NCBI GenBank assembly: GCA_946480925.1
Contig: CAMLLU010000009.1
Coordinates: forward strand, 1-64,000
DNA: 64,000 nucleotides
Direction: 5' to 3'
DNA from: an uncultured Rivibacter sp.
Lineage (GTDB): Bacteria > Pseudomonadota > Gammaproteobacteria > Burkholderiales > Burkholderiaceae
In this document: piece by piece, positions 1 to 8,304 of the stretch
Layout of the letters: each line of letters starts with the position of its first letter
Position numbering within the stretch: the first letter of the stretch is position 1
The notes under the pieces: model-generated
The model's input: the letters and a program-made list of their open reading frames with translations, nothing else
Told to the model about the DNA's origin: nothing
Database searches by the model: none
Program-made: the position numbers and the translations under genes

Positions 1-45
1 CACGTCGGCACGTTCATCTCCGATTACGAGGGCGTTGATGTTCAT
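1..45 (-). CDS. Start of a possible truncated gene at window edge
   Basis: A minus-strand ATG at 45-43 overlaps the stop codon of the CsbD gene (TGATGA arrangement) and opens a frame that stays open to the window edge, reading MNINALVIGDERADV. The tight overlap suggests a third gene in the BON-CsbD transcript. Only 15 codons are visible, so no family can be named. Confidence 0.3.
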   Translation of the reverse strand, partial: MNINALVIGDERADV

Positions 46-272
46 CAGCGGTCGTTGTCGTTGAAGAAGTAGTCTTTCACCCTGCGCTTCCAGGCGACAA
101 AGTGCCGTTCAGCCTCTTCCCGGGCCAGTCCGCTGCGCTCCTGGAGTATTCCGGCACGCCAGTCCTGGCGGCCGGCCGCGACGGACAGTTCGTCGTGGGT
201 CAGCGCGCCCCATCGTTCCCGTGCCTTTCCGATGAACTGCTTCCATTGACCCGACATGCGATCCCGGTTCAT
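45..272 (-). CDS. CsbD-family stress protein
   Basis: Small charged protein of about 75 residues with the CsbD pattern: MNRDRMSGQWKQ near the N-terminus, a central WGxLTxDEL segment and a basic C-terminus. CsbD-like proteins are induced by general stress in many bacteria; their biochemical role is unknown. I start it at the ATG at 272 because a strong AAGGAGGT lies just upstream. The in-frame ATG at 293 would put that ribosome site inside the gene. It follows the BON lipoprotein gene on the same strand with a 22-base gap, so the two are probably co-transcribed. Family assignment is fairly safe; function is by family only. Confidence 0.8.
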   Translation of the reverse strand: MNRDRMSGQWKQFIGKARERWGALTHDELSVAAGRQDWRAGILQERSGLAREEAERHFVAWKRRVKDYFFNDNDR

Positions 273-276
273 TTCG

Positions 277-284
277 ACCTCCTT
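277..284 (-). promoter_or_regulatory. Strong ribosome binding site deciding the CsbD start
   Basis: On the minus strand the sequence AAGGAGGT ends four bases before the ATG at 272. It lies inside the frame of the longer candidate starting at 293 and so argues for the shorter protein. Confidence 0.7.
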
Positions 285-294
285 GCCGGCCATG

Positions 295-603
295 TCACGG
301 GCGGACAGCGATCTGGTTCTTGACCGACTTCACGCCATCAACTTTGCGCGCGAGGTTCTCGGCGGTGAACTTCTCGGACGTGTTCTTGGCGAAGCCAGAG
401 AGCATGACGGTGCCATTGAGTGTCTCGACCTTGATGCTGCCTGCGTCGACAGCCTTGTTCTCGACGAAGCGGCTCTTGACCGCCGTGGTGATGGCGGTGT
501 CGTCCACGTAGGCGCCTACGGTCTCTTGTCCGCGGGTCACCGCGCAGCCTGCGAGCAAAGCCGCGGCAGTGGCGGTGGCGATGATGAGTGTGCGGTTGGT
601 CAT
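295..603 (-). CDS. BON-domain lipoprotein (OsmY-like)
   Basis: 102-residue lipoprotein. It has a hydrophobic signal ending in the lipobox LAGC near residue 20, then one BON domain with the usual TAVKSRF, a conserved NGTVMLSGF turn and a terminal VKNQIAVRP strand. BON domains bind phospholipid surfaces; OsmY-type proteins act in the periplasm under osmotic and envelope stress. The start at 603 is chosen because it places the signal peptide directly at the N-terminus; an in-frame ATG further upstream adds only a charged leader. It is the first gene of a short operon with the CsbD gene. Confidence 0.85.
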   Translation of the reverse strand: MTNRTLIIATATAAALLAGCAVTRGQETVGAYVDDTAITTAVKSRFVENKAVDAGSIKVETLNGTVMLSGFAKNTSEKFTAENLARKVDGVKSVKNQIAVRP

Positions 604-931
604 GGTGTTGTTCCGGTGGATGTTGGTGCGCGCCTTTCGGGGCGCGGCGTCGCGATCAGGTCTGGACCGCACACGCAATCTACGGGTGCCGGATCAGGTG
701 GTCTGTGCGGCAACGCACTGGCTGCCGCGACCTGCAGCATGTTCGCTGGCGCACAGATGCCGCAGGAATCGGCACCTACGATGCCGCGCGTCTTGTCAAA
801 GAAGGGGCAATCTCATGCACGCCGTACGCGAATTCTCGAAGCAGCGGTCCGACGTCGAGTCCGGTGAGTCTCGAAGTCACGCGCCCTGCAGACGCGTGCG
901 CTGAAGCGGCAGCAGACACAGCAGCTGCTGA
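604..931. other. Gene-free stretch with promoter of the BON operon
   Basis: I see no convincing coding frame on either strand. It must carry the minus-strand promoter for the BON-CsbD transcript. The right end, from about 870, shows short plus-strand segments reading like the coiled linker of a histidine kinase (for example KRQQTQQLLTD) but out of frame with the kinase that follows. This part is probably the eroded 5' portion of that gene. Confidence 0.5.
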
Positions 932-1615
932 CAGATAAGGGATGACCGAGATCGCCTGGAAGTCGAGGTGACGCAGCGCACGGCACAGCTTCTCGAGTTG
1001 ACCCGCCAACTGCAGACGGCTCGCGAAGACGAGCGCTGTCGCCTGGCGCACGACCTGCATGACGAACTGGGATCGCTGCTTACCTCGGCCAAGCTCGACG
1101 CGGTCTGCATCAAGATGAAACTGGCCGACGAGTCGCCTGACGGCTCGGGGTTGATCGCGCACCTGATCGACACGCTCAACAGCGGCATTGCGCTGGGACG
1201 CCGCATCATCGAAGACCTGCGACCGTCGACGCTGACCAACCTGGGGCTGGTGGAGGCCCTTGAGATTCTGGTGCACGAGTTCGCCGAGCGCGTGGGCGTC
1301 GAGGCGCATCTCGAGCTGATTGCCGTCACGCTCACGCCAGCCACCGAGCTGGTGGTGTATCGCCTAGTGCAGGAGGCCGTCACCAACATCACCAAGCGTT
1401 CGAAGGTAAGACATGTCTGGCTGAGCTTGGGCATGCGCCGCGGCCGAGTCGAAGTGTCGGTCCGCGACGATGGGGTCGGCTTCGACGCAGCCATTCAGCC
1501 AAAGTCCGCCTACGGGCTGGTCGGCATGAGCTTTCGCTTCGAGGCCGAAGGCGGAGCGCTGGCTTTGGTGTCCGCGCCGGGGCCAAGGCACGTTGATCCG
1601 GGTGGCGCCGCCGCC
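932..1615 (+). pseudogene. Remnant of a NarL-partner type sensor histidine kinase
   Basis: The frame encodes the catalytic part of a HisKA_3 kinase: coiled linker RDRLEVEVTQRTAQL, phosphoacceptor box RLAHDLHDELG, N-box QEAVTNI, and DDGVGFD followed by YGLVGMSF of the ATP-binding domain. The sensor and membrane part is absent, and the linker reading upstream of 931 continues in another frame. Near 1578-1585 a single extra C (GGGGCC) breaks the last motif: in the plus-one frame it resumes as GTLIRVAP, the expected G2-box ending. A GTG at 968 could in principle start a short soluble protein. No LuxR-type partner response regulator is nearby. I read it as a 5'-truncated, frameshifted pseudogene; one-base sequencing errors could explain the 3' shift but not the missing sensor. 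Confidence 0.7.
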
Positions 1616-1908
1616 GTCGGCGCGGTGCGCACCCGCACCAGACGATGTTCTCGCTGGCGGGAAGGAACGTGCATCGATCGCCCTGTGCTGCGAACTGATG
1701 ACGCTTGAGGCACCGGACCGGAGCTGCCTCGTGCACAGGAGAAGTCACCGCATCGAGCACGAAGAGGCCGTGGTTGCCGAACTCGGTGTGCTGCCGAACA
1801 GACCTTCCTTGATCACCCGCCTAACCTGGACGTTGCGCTGATGAGGGCTCCGCTCGACGCGGCGACGCCCGGATCATCTGGCGCGATGGTTTGTGAATGG
1901 AGATGGAT

Positions 1909-2373
1909 ATGAACTACGAGGAACGCGACACCTATGGCATGTACAAGGAGAACCCGATCAACGGCGCAGGTCCTGAAGTGCGGCATGGGCCTGGACCCGC
2001 TCTGATGGGGGCCAACACGCTCATCGGCAACGACGTCTACAACCAGGACTCGGAAGATCTCGGAAGCATCAAGGAGATCATGCTGGACATGCGCGGCGGC
2101 AAGGTGAGTTATGCGGTTCTGTCTTTCGGTGGCTTCCTTGGCCTGGGCGAGAAGCTTTTCGCAGTGCCCTGGAGCGCCTTGAAGCTCGACACCGTGCGCA
2201 AGCGTTTCATGCTCAGCGTGGACAAGGACCGCCTTGAACACGCACCCGGCTTCGACAAGGAAGCATGGCCAGACATGGCCGACCCGGCCTGGGCACGCAG
2301 CATCCATGCCTACTACGGGACCAAGCAGCAGACGGCTCGCTCTGACGCGCAGATGGACGATCCGAACGGATGA
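1909..2373 (+). CDS. PRC-barrel domain protein
   Basis: About 154 residues, soluble. After a 30-residue polar leader comes a PRC-barrel: ANTLIGNDVYNQDSEDLGSI, then MLDMRGGKVSYAVLSFGG and LFAVPWSALKLD, the three signature strands. PRC-barrel proteins are found in RNA processing, photosynthetic reaction centres and, as here, small stress proteins of unknown role. Start 1909 is preferred since GGAG lies six bases upstream; ATGs at 1897 and 1903 are in frame. It sits 27 bases before the desaturase gene on the same strand and may be co-transcribed with it. Confidence 0.8.
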   Translation: MNYEERDTYGMYKENPINGAGPEVRHGPGPALMGANTLIGNDVYNQDSEDLGSIKEIMLDMRGGKVSYAVLSFGGFLGLGEKLFAVPWSALKLDTVRKRFMLSVDKDRLEHAPGFDKEAWPDMADPAWARSIHAYYGTKQQTARSDAQMDDPNG

Positions 2374-2400
2374 GGTCCCACCTCCGTGCAGGGACACGCG

Positions 2401-3426
2401 ATGAATCTCGGGCTGCTGGATCTCCCGTGGTGGGGTGGCGTGCTCGTGACGCTCGCCTTGACGCACGTCACGATCGCGGCGGTGACGATCTTCCTGCACC
2501 GGCACCAGGCACACCGTGCACTTGCATTGCACCCGGCGGCCGGCCACTTCTTCCGTTTCTGGCTGTGGCTCACCACCGGAATGGATACCAAGGCGTGGGT
2601 TGCGGTCCACCGCAAGCACCACGCACACAGCGACACCACCGAAGACCCGCACAGCCCGCAAGTCCACGGCATTCGCAAGGTGCTGTTCGAGGGCGCCGAG
2701 CTCTACCGCATGGAATGCCACCGCACGGCTACGCTGGAACGGTACGGCCATGGCACACCCGACGACTGGCTCGAGCGCCACGTATACGCCCGTCACGGCG
2801 TGCTGGGCGTGGCCATCATGCTGTTGATCGACCTCGCGCTGTTCGGCCCGATCGGACTCACTGTGTGGGCCGTGCAGATGCTGTGGATCCCATTCTTCGC
2901 CGCGGGCGTGGTCAACGGCGTCGGTCACTACTGGGGGTACCGCAACTTCGCACCATCGGACGCCTCAAGGAACATCGTGCCCTGGGGCTGGTTGATCGGT
3001 GGTGAGGAACTGCACAATAACCACCACGCCTACATCACCTCCGCCAGGTTCTCGAACCGGTGGTGGGAGTTCGACGTCGGATGGATGTACATCCGCGTGC
3101 TCGAGCGGCTCCGCCTGGCGAAGGTGCGCAAGCCGGTGCCCAAGCTGCGCGTCGAGGCCAGGACCTGTTGCGATGCGAACACCCTGCGCTCCGTCATCAC
3201 GCATCGATATGACGTGCTTGCGCGGTTCGACAGGTGCGCGCCGGCGTCCGGCGCCCGCAAGTTGACCATTCACGGACTGCGTGAAGAGCTGGTCGCGGTG
3301 TGGAGCCGTCCCAAGGCGACGAAGGAGCAACTGGTTGTGCAGCTGGAGGCGTGGTGCCAAGGAGCAGAGCGCAGCGGCGTCTTCGCCGTGCAGGAGTTTG
3401 CCCGGAAGTTGCGATGCTACGCGTGA
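2401..3426 (+). CDS. desA: Membrane fatty-acid desaturase (delta-9 type)
   Basis: 341-residue integral membrane di-iron desaturase that would put a cis double bond into acyl chains and so adjust membrane fluidity. The three histidine boxes are present: HRHQAHR at residues 33-39, HRKHH at about 70-74 and HNNHH near 205. Hydrophobic segments lie around them (LVTLALTHVTIAAVTIF; VAIMLLIDLALFGPIGL). The soluble C-terminal extension, with THRYDVLARF and a final EFARKLRCYA, matches the proteobacterial DesA subfamily. An in-frame GTG at 2386 exists, but the ATG at 2401 matches the usual N-terminus (MNLGLLDLPWW). It follows the PRC-barrel gene. The symbol is by family resemblance. Confidence 0.85.
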   Translation: MNLGLLDLPWWGGVLVTLALTHVTIAAVTIFLHRHQAHRALALHPAAGHFFRFWLWLTTGMDTKAWVAVHRKHHAHSDTTEDPHSPQVHGIRKVLFEGAELYRMECHRTATLERYGHGTPDDWLERHVYARHGVLGVAIMLLIDLALFGPIGLTVWAVQMLWIPFFAAGVVNGVGHYWGYRNFAPSDASRNIVPWGWLIGGEELHNNHHAYITSARFSNRWWEFDVGWMYIRVLERLRLAKVRKPVPKLRVEARTCCDANTLRSVITHRYDVLARFDRCAPASGARKLTIHGLREELVAVWSRPKATKEQLVVQLEAWCQGAERSGVFAVQEFARKLRCYA

Positions 3427-3456
3427 CGGACGGAGTGCTCGGCCGTGAAATCGAGT

Positions 3457-4788
3457 TCACAGCCAGTACTCCCAGACCCGCGCCAGCATCTCCTGGATGC
3501 GCCAATGCAGCGGGCGGCGCAGCCATTGCTCCAGCGTGATCTCGTTAGACGCCGCCAAATCCATCTCGAACATCGCCTGCACCTGGCTGCCGAAGCTGGT
3601 GCCCAAGCACCACTGCCTCCAGCTCGCGGTTGTGCAGGAAGCTGCGCCTGTCGAGATTGGTCGAGCCGATCGTGGACCCCACGCCGTCGATGAGCGCCGC
3701 CTTCGAATGCAGGATCACGCCGCACCGCTCGTGGATCTTCACGCCCGCACGCAGCTGCCGCTCGTAGGAGCCGCGCCCGGCGTGCAGCACCAGCCACGAG
3801 TCGGTCTGGCTTGGCAGGATCAGCCTCACGTCCACGCCGCGGCCGGCCGAGGCTTCGAGCGCGGCGGGCAGCTGCGGGTCGGGCACGAAATACGCATTTG
3901 TCAGGTGCACGCTCGTCTCGGCGCTGCCGATGGCCGAGAGCAGGGTGGCATAGATCAGGCTGTAGGGTTCGTCGGGAGAGCTGCCGATTGCGCGCACCAC
4001 TTCGCGGCCGGCGGTCTCGGAAGGCGGGAAGTAGTTCCTTGCGGGCAATGCGTCGCCCTTCTGGCTGTGCCAGGTTGCCATGAAAAGCTTCTGCAGCTCG
4101 GCCACCACCGGCCCCTGCAGCTGCAAGTCGGTGTCGCGCCATGCCGGGCTGCCGTCGGGCCGTGCGCGCATGCCCTGGCTGGACGAGCCGCCAGAGTAGA
4201 CGCTGCTGATGTTGATGCCGCCGAGGAACGCCATGCGGCCGTCGACGCTCAGCAACTTGCGATGGTCGCGCCGATTCAGCTCCCACGGCTTGCGTGCCGC
4301 CAGGGGGTTGACGGGGTTGAACTCGAGCACCCGAATGCCGCTTGCGGTGAGCTCCTCGAAGAAGGCAAGGCCTGCGCGAAGCGCTGGCCGACGTCGTCGT
4401 CTTCCAGTATGTACGGCTCCATGTTGATGTGGTCGCGTGCCTGCGCGATGGCTGCCAGCATGGCCTGATAGGTGGCCGGGCCGTCGTGCAGCAGCAGCAC
4501 GCGGTTGCCGGTGGTCAGGGGGCTGCCGACGATGGCTTCCTCGAGCGCAAGGTGGCGCTCGAGATGTTCGTGTCCTCCGCGCGGCTGCGCAGCTTGTCGA
4601 GGATGGCCTTGCTTTTGCGCCGCCGACAGCGGGCCACGCGCGCCTTCAATCTGCACGGGTGGGCCAGGCCGCCGGGACAGGTCAGGCGCGATGACCGGCA
4701 AGCTGCTGCAGCCCGCCAGGCATAGCAGACCGAACAGCCGCGCAGCCAGGAAGAGCCTCGCGCACGGCCCCGGTTGCGCCGCTGCCAT
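3457..4788 (-). pseudogene. Broken cardiolipin-synthase-like phospholipase D lipoprotein
   Basis: The frame pieces together a PLD-superfamily lipoprotein: signal with lipobox CLAGC, first HKD motif HRKLLSVD (about 4230-4270) and second HSKAALID (about 3690-3720), ending QEMLARVWEYWL. The reading frame is broken in several places. An extra A near 4613 and a missing T near 4570 shift a short stretch and then restore it. About 25 codons expected between GQRFAQAL and FFEELTASG are gone near 4360 together with a frame change. An extra G near 3602 shifts the last 50 codons. The start at 4788 has a good AGGGAGG site. Intact homologues make cardiolipin or modify phospholipids. The one-base changes lie in homopolymers and could be read errors; the internal deletion is harder to explain that way. 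It follows DUF3309 by 26 bases. Confidence 0.75.
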
Positions 4789-4814
4789 GCTGGCCTCCCT
4801 GGGGGCCGCGACTG

Positions 4815-4973
4815 TCACAGCCGCCCAAGCATCATCAGCAAGACGACGACGACCAGCAGCACAGCCAGTCCGCCGACGGGTGCGTAGCCCCAGGTTCTGC
4901 TGTGCGGCCAGGTGGGAACGGCGCCGAGCAGCATGAGGACCACGACGATCAACAGGATGGTTCCAAGGCTCAT
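4815..4973 (-). CDS. DUF3309 small membrane protein
   Basis: 52-residue protein MSLGTILLIVVVLMLLGAVP... with two hydrophobic segments around a central WPHSRTWGYAPVGG turn, the hallmark of DUF3309. Function unknown; the family is common near stress genes in proteobacteria. A GAGGAG ribosome site precedes the ATG. The start overlaps the stop of the small upstream frame (ATGA), and the cardiolipin-synthase-like gene follows by 26 bases, so this is one transcript. Confidence 0.75.
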   Translation of the reverse strand: MSLGTILLIVVVLMLLGAVPTWPHSRTWGYAPVGGLAVLLVVVVLLMMLGRL

Positions 4974-5131
4974 GATCTTCTCCTCGAGGTTGCAGTGGGT
5001 GGCAGCCGATCACGCTCGCCGTCAGGCGAGAGGTTGACCAGGCCGGTGGCGTAGTCCAGTCGCGCGACTGGTGGGGCGACGCCCACGCCGGGGATGGTCA
5101 AGCGACCGCGCACGCTGCGTCGGTGCTCCAT
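4970..5131 (-). CDS. Possible 53-residue hypothetical protein
   Basis: Short frame starting MEHRRSVRGRLTIPGVGV and ending in arginines. I do not recognise it. In its favour, its stop codon overlaps the DUF3309 start by four bases (ATGA) and it follows the AI-2E-type permease by 32 bases on the same strand. Against it, there is no clear ribosome site. Translational coupling to DUF3309 is a reasonable guess. Confidence 0.35.
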   Translation of the reverse strand: MEHRRSVRGRLTIPGVGVAPPVARLDYATGLVNLSPDGERDRLPPTATSRRRS

Positions 5132-5163
5132 CGCACACGAGCGAGGATCGCGACGGCTCGCGC

Positions 5164-6207
5164 TCAGTCGTTGATCCAGGTTTTCAGGAGGGTGTAGGCA
5201 ACGGCCAGCACGACCGGCCCGACGAAGATGCCCACCAGCCCGAAGCCGAGTAGGCCGCCGATGACGCCGGCGAAGATGAGCAGCAGCGGCAGATCGGCGC
5301 CGCGCTTGATGAGCATGGGCCGAAGAAAGTTGTCCATCGTGATCACGATCAGCGACCACACGAGCAGAACAGTGCCCCAGGCACCTTCGCCGCTCCAGTA
5401 GAGCCAGATCACCACCGGCACCAGCACCGGCGATGGCCCGACCTGCGCGATGCAGAGAAAGAGCATGCCCGCGGTGAGGATGCCGGCGAACGGCACTCCG
5501 GCGATCGCCAGGCCCATGCCGCCGAGGACGGCCTGCACCACAGCAGTGACGATGACGCCGAGCGCCACGCCCCGAATCGCCTGGCCTGCGAGGTGCACTG
5601 CGTTCTCGCCGCGCGCTCCGGCCAGGCGCCGGCCGAAGCGCGTCACCGCCAAGGCCGCCGCTTCACCCTTCGCGAACATCACGGCAGCGAGCACCAGCGT
5701 GAGCATGAACTGCACAAAAAGGAAGCCGGCGTTGCCGGCCTCGGCAACGAACCATCTCGTCACGCTGCCGGCATAGGGCATCAGCTTCGTCAGCAGACCT
5801 TCCACGCCGGCGGCCGCTGCCTGCTCCCATGCCAGCACGACTTTCGCGCCGACGAAGGGCAGCTCGGCAACCCAGCCCGGCGGGGTGGGCATGCGAAAGG
5901 CGGCGAGCGCCTTCAGCCGAACGGCGATCTCGTCGGCGTTCAACACGAGGGTGCTGACCGCCAGCGTGAACGGCACCACGAACAACAGCAACAGGATCAG
6001 CGTCATCACAGCGACGGCCAGCGCCCGGCGGTTCCAAAGCCGGGCATGAAACCAGAGCATGACCGGCCAGGTGGCGACGACGATCATCGTTGCCCAGATG
6101 GCGGCGCCGAGAAACGGCCGCAGGATCCACAGGGAGGCGACGATCAGCGCCGTCAGGAAGATGACGCCCAGGAGAGTACGGGTCAGTTCGCGGCGTGGTT
6201 CTGCCAT
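5164..6207 (-). CDS. AI-2E family transporter (YdiK/PerM type)
   Basis: 347-residue membrane protein with about eight hydrophobic segments: two at the N-terminus (VIFLTALIVASLWILRPFLG, then AIWATMIVVATWPVML), one near residue 75, and a cluster in the C-terminal half including GVIGGLLGFGLVGIFVGPVV. The long hydrophilic loop between them and the closing AVAYTLLKTWI fit the AI-2E/PerM family. These are putative permeases for small solutes or ions; substrate cannot be told from sequence. It leads the minus-strand group with the small frame, DUF3309 and the cardiolipin-synthase-like gene, and is divergent from the gene at 6400. Confidence 0.85.
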   Translation of the reverse strand: MAEPRRELTRTLLGVIFLTALIVASLWILRPFLGAAIWATMIVVATWPVMLWFHARLWNRRALAVAVMTLILLLLFVVPFTLAVSTLVLNADEIAVRLKALAAFRMPTPPGWVAELPFVGAKVVLAWEQAAAAGVEGLLTKLMPYAGSVTRWFVAEAGNAGFLFVQFMLTLVLAAVMFAKGEAAALAVTRFGRRLAGARGENAVHLAGQAIRGVALGVIVTAVVQAVLGGMGLAIAGVPFAGILTAGMLFLCIAQVGPSPVLVPVVIWLYWSGEGAWGTVLLVWSLIVITMDNFLRPMLIKRGADLPLLLIFAGVIGGLLGFGLVGIFVGPVVLAVAYTLLKTWIND

Positions 6208-6399
6208 TTAGGGTTCTGCATCAGTGATGCAGCCAGTATCTGGCCCGGCTGCCAACCGCTCATCGGCACGAACCCGGCCACATGAAAGCTTTCGAGTGTG
6301 TCCTTACGCACAGACACGATAGATGGCGAGCCCCAGATTGAAAGACGCCGACCCTGCCAAAAAGGCACGGACGGCAGGGGGCCATGGAAGGAGCTCGAC

Positions 6400-6825
6400 A
6401 TGAGCACGATCAGCGCAACGAGGTTGAACCTGGGCCGGTACGTCGATGAAGCGGACACGCCGGATCCAGGCGGCTCGATGGGACCGGCGCAGTCCGAGCG
6501 AGAACGCGTCATGACGAAGTACGCCATTCGCTACGACGGCCGCCAATACGAATCCAACCGCTACCACTACGACCATCTGGCAGATGCCGTGGCCTACGCA
6601 CGGCTGATGCGATCGCGACTTCCACAAACTGACACGGGCGGCCCCTTCTGGCGCGGCGAGCCCGTGGACGCGCCGCCGAACGATGCGGACCGCGAACTGA
6701 TGGCCGCGCTGGGCATCGCCTTCGAAGCCGGCATATTCCGGTTTCAGAACTTCCACTACGACCACCTTGCCGACGCAGTGAACTACGCCAGGCGGGTGTC
6801 CGGCGGGCGAGCCGGGCGCTTCTAG
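6400..6825 (+). CDS. Hypothetical protein with duplicated HYDHLADAV motif
   Basis: 141 residues, soluble, no family recognised. It contains two copies of a short motif: YHYDHLADAVAYARLM near residue 55 and FHYDHLADAVNYARRV near residue 120, separated by a segment with PPNDADRELMAALGIAFEAG. The start at 6400 has AAGGAG ten bases upstream; a later ATG at 6511 would remove the polar leader but keep both motifs. It is divergent from the AI-2E-type permease and sits in the stress cluster, 13 bases before the broken Crp-like gene. Confidence 0.6.
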   Translation: MSTISATRLNLGRYVDEADTPDPGGSMGPAQSERERVMTKYAIRYDGRQYESNRYHYDHLADAVAYARLMRSRLPQTDTGGPFWRGEPVDAPPNDADRELMAALGIAFEAGIFRFQNFHYDHLADAVNYARRVSGGRAGRF

Positions 6826-6838
6826 CTGGAATTCCGCC

Positions 6839-7503
6839 ATGGCAACGGGATCGGACCCGCGAACGAACCGCCTTCTCGCGGCACTGCCTGCAGACGACTG
6901 GGGGCGCTGGCTGCCGGTGCACATCCCGCTCGGCGAAGTGCTGCACGAGCCCGGCGTGGCCATGGGGAATGTGTACTTCCCAACCACGTCCATCGTGTCG
7001 CTGTTGTACGCGATGGAAGGCGGGGCATCGGCGGTTCATGGGTTGCGAGACCACGCCCAGCCGCGCCATCGTGCAGAGCGCCGGGCTGGGGTATCGCATG
7101 CGGGGGCAGTTCCTCAGGGAAGAGTTCAGCCGTTGTACGCCGGTGTTGCACCTGTTGCTGCGTTACGCGCTGGCGCTGACCACGCAGATGTCGCAGACGG
7201 CCGTGTGCAACCGGCATCATTCGCTCGATTAGCAGCTGTGTCGCTGGCTGCTGCTCAGCCTAGACCGGCTGCAGGAGCCTGAACTCGTGAGGACGCAGGC
7301 ACTCATCGCGAACATGGTCGGCGTGCGCCGGGAGGGCGTGGCCGAGGCGGCCCTCAGCCTTCAGGAAGCGGGGCTCGTCCGCTACAAGCGCGGCCGCATC
7401 GCGGTACTCGATCGCCACGGGCTGGAGCGCCGGACATGCGAGTGCTACGGGGGTGGTCAAGAAGGAACACGAGCGCCTGCTTCCGGCCTCAACGGCTCGC
7501 TAG
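6839..7503 (+). pseudogene. Decayed Crp/Fnr-type regulator
   Basis: Compared with the intact paralogue that follows, this copy still reads as a cyclic-nucleotide-fold and winged-helix regulator in pieces: PLGEVLHEPG, NVYFPTTSIVSLLYAMEGG, then in another frame TTPSRAIVQSAGLGYRM, and a helix-turn-helix part NMVGVRREGVAEAA. Damage: a deletion of roughly 14 codons plus frame change near 7035, an in-frame amber TAG at 7230-7232 where Gln is expected (HHSLD-stop-QLCRWLL), and an extra G near 7450 that breaks the final YGVVKKEHERLLP. Three independent lesions make sequencing error unlikely as the sole cause. Confidence 0.8.
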
Positions 7504-7611
7504 TCTCAGCGAGACTTCCCTCGCGGTGTGTGCGGCAGCAGACAGTCCAGTCGATGCGCCGCGCCCCACACTGGTGATCAATCGCCCGCTGCAAAGGGTG
7601 CGGAGTGTGTC

Positions 7612-8304
7612 GTGGCCGTCGCCGAAAATCATCTGATTGCGCTACTCCCGGGCCGGGACCGCTCCCGGCTGCTCGGCATGTGCGAGTCGGTGCCGCTGGA
7701 CCTCGGCACGGTGTTGTGCCGTTCCGGTGAGCTCACGCGCCACGTCTACTTCCCGAACGACTGCTTCATTTCGCTGGCCACGGGTCTCAAGGGCGAGCCG
7801 GGTATCGAGGTCGGCATGGTGGGCCGCGAGGGCATGCTGGGCGCTCAACTCGCGCTGGGCGTGGGCACCGTGCCGCTGCATGCGCTGGTGCAAGGCGCAG
7901 GCATGGCGAGGCGCATCGCAGCGGTGCCGTTTCGTCGCGAGTTGGGGGCGAGCAAGGCGCTGCAGCAGGCACTGAACCGCTACGTCTGCGTACTGATGGC
8001 GCAGCTGGCCACGTCGACCGCCTGCACGCGCTTCCACAGGGTGGGCCCGAGGCTCGCGCGCTGGTTGCTGATGAGCCAGGATCGCGCGCACTCGGGCAGC
8101 TTCCACGTGACGCACGAGGTCCTCGCCTTCATGCTCGGCGTCCGCCGGGTCGGCATCACCCGTGCCGCTGGCGATCTGCAACAGCGCGGCGTCATCCGCT
8201 ATCACCGCGGTGACATCACGGTGCTCGATCGTGCCGCACTCGAAGCGGCGGCATGCGGCTGCTACGCCGCGGATCAACACGCCTACGAGCGGCTGCTCGG
8301 CTGA
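7612..8304 (+). CDS. Crp/Fnr-type transcriptional regulator
   Basis: 230-residue regulator. N-terminal cNMP-binding-like barrel (LDLGTVLCRSGELTRHVYFP, then IEVGMVGREGMLG), a dimer helix with LARWLLMSQDRA, and a C-terminal winged helix with FMLGVRRVGITRAAGDLQQR. Cysteines for an Fnr iron-sulfur cluster are not arranged at the N-terminus, and the Arg-Ser pair of true cAMP binding is not evident, so the signal is unknown. The start is the GTG at 7612 (VAVAENHLIALLPG) preceded by GCGGAG; no ATG is suitably placed. The stop overlaps the penicillin-binding-protein start by one base (TGATG). A decayed paralogue lies directly upstream. Confidence 0.85.
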   Translation: MAVAENHLIALLPGRDRSRLLGMCESVPLDLGTVLCRSGELTRHVYFPNDCFISLATGLKGEPGIEVGMVGREGMLGAQLALGVGTVPLHALVQGAGMARRIAAVPFRRELGASKALQQALNRYVCVLMAQLATSTACTRFHRVGPRLARWLLMSQDRAHSGSFHVTHEVLAFMLGVRRVGITRAAGDLQQRGVIRYHRGDITVLDRAALEAAACGCYAADQHAYERLLG

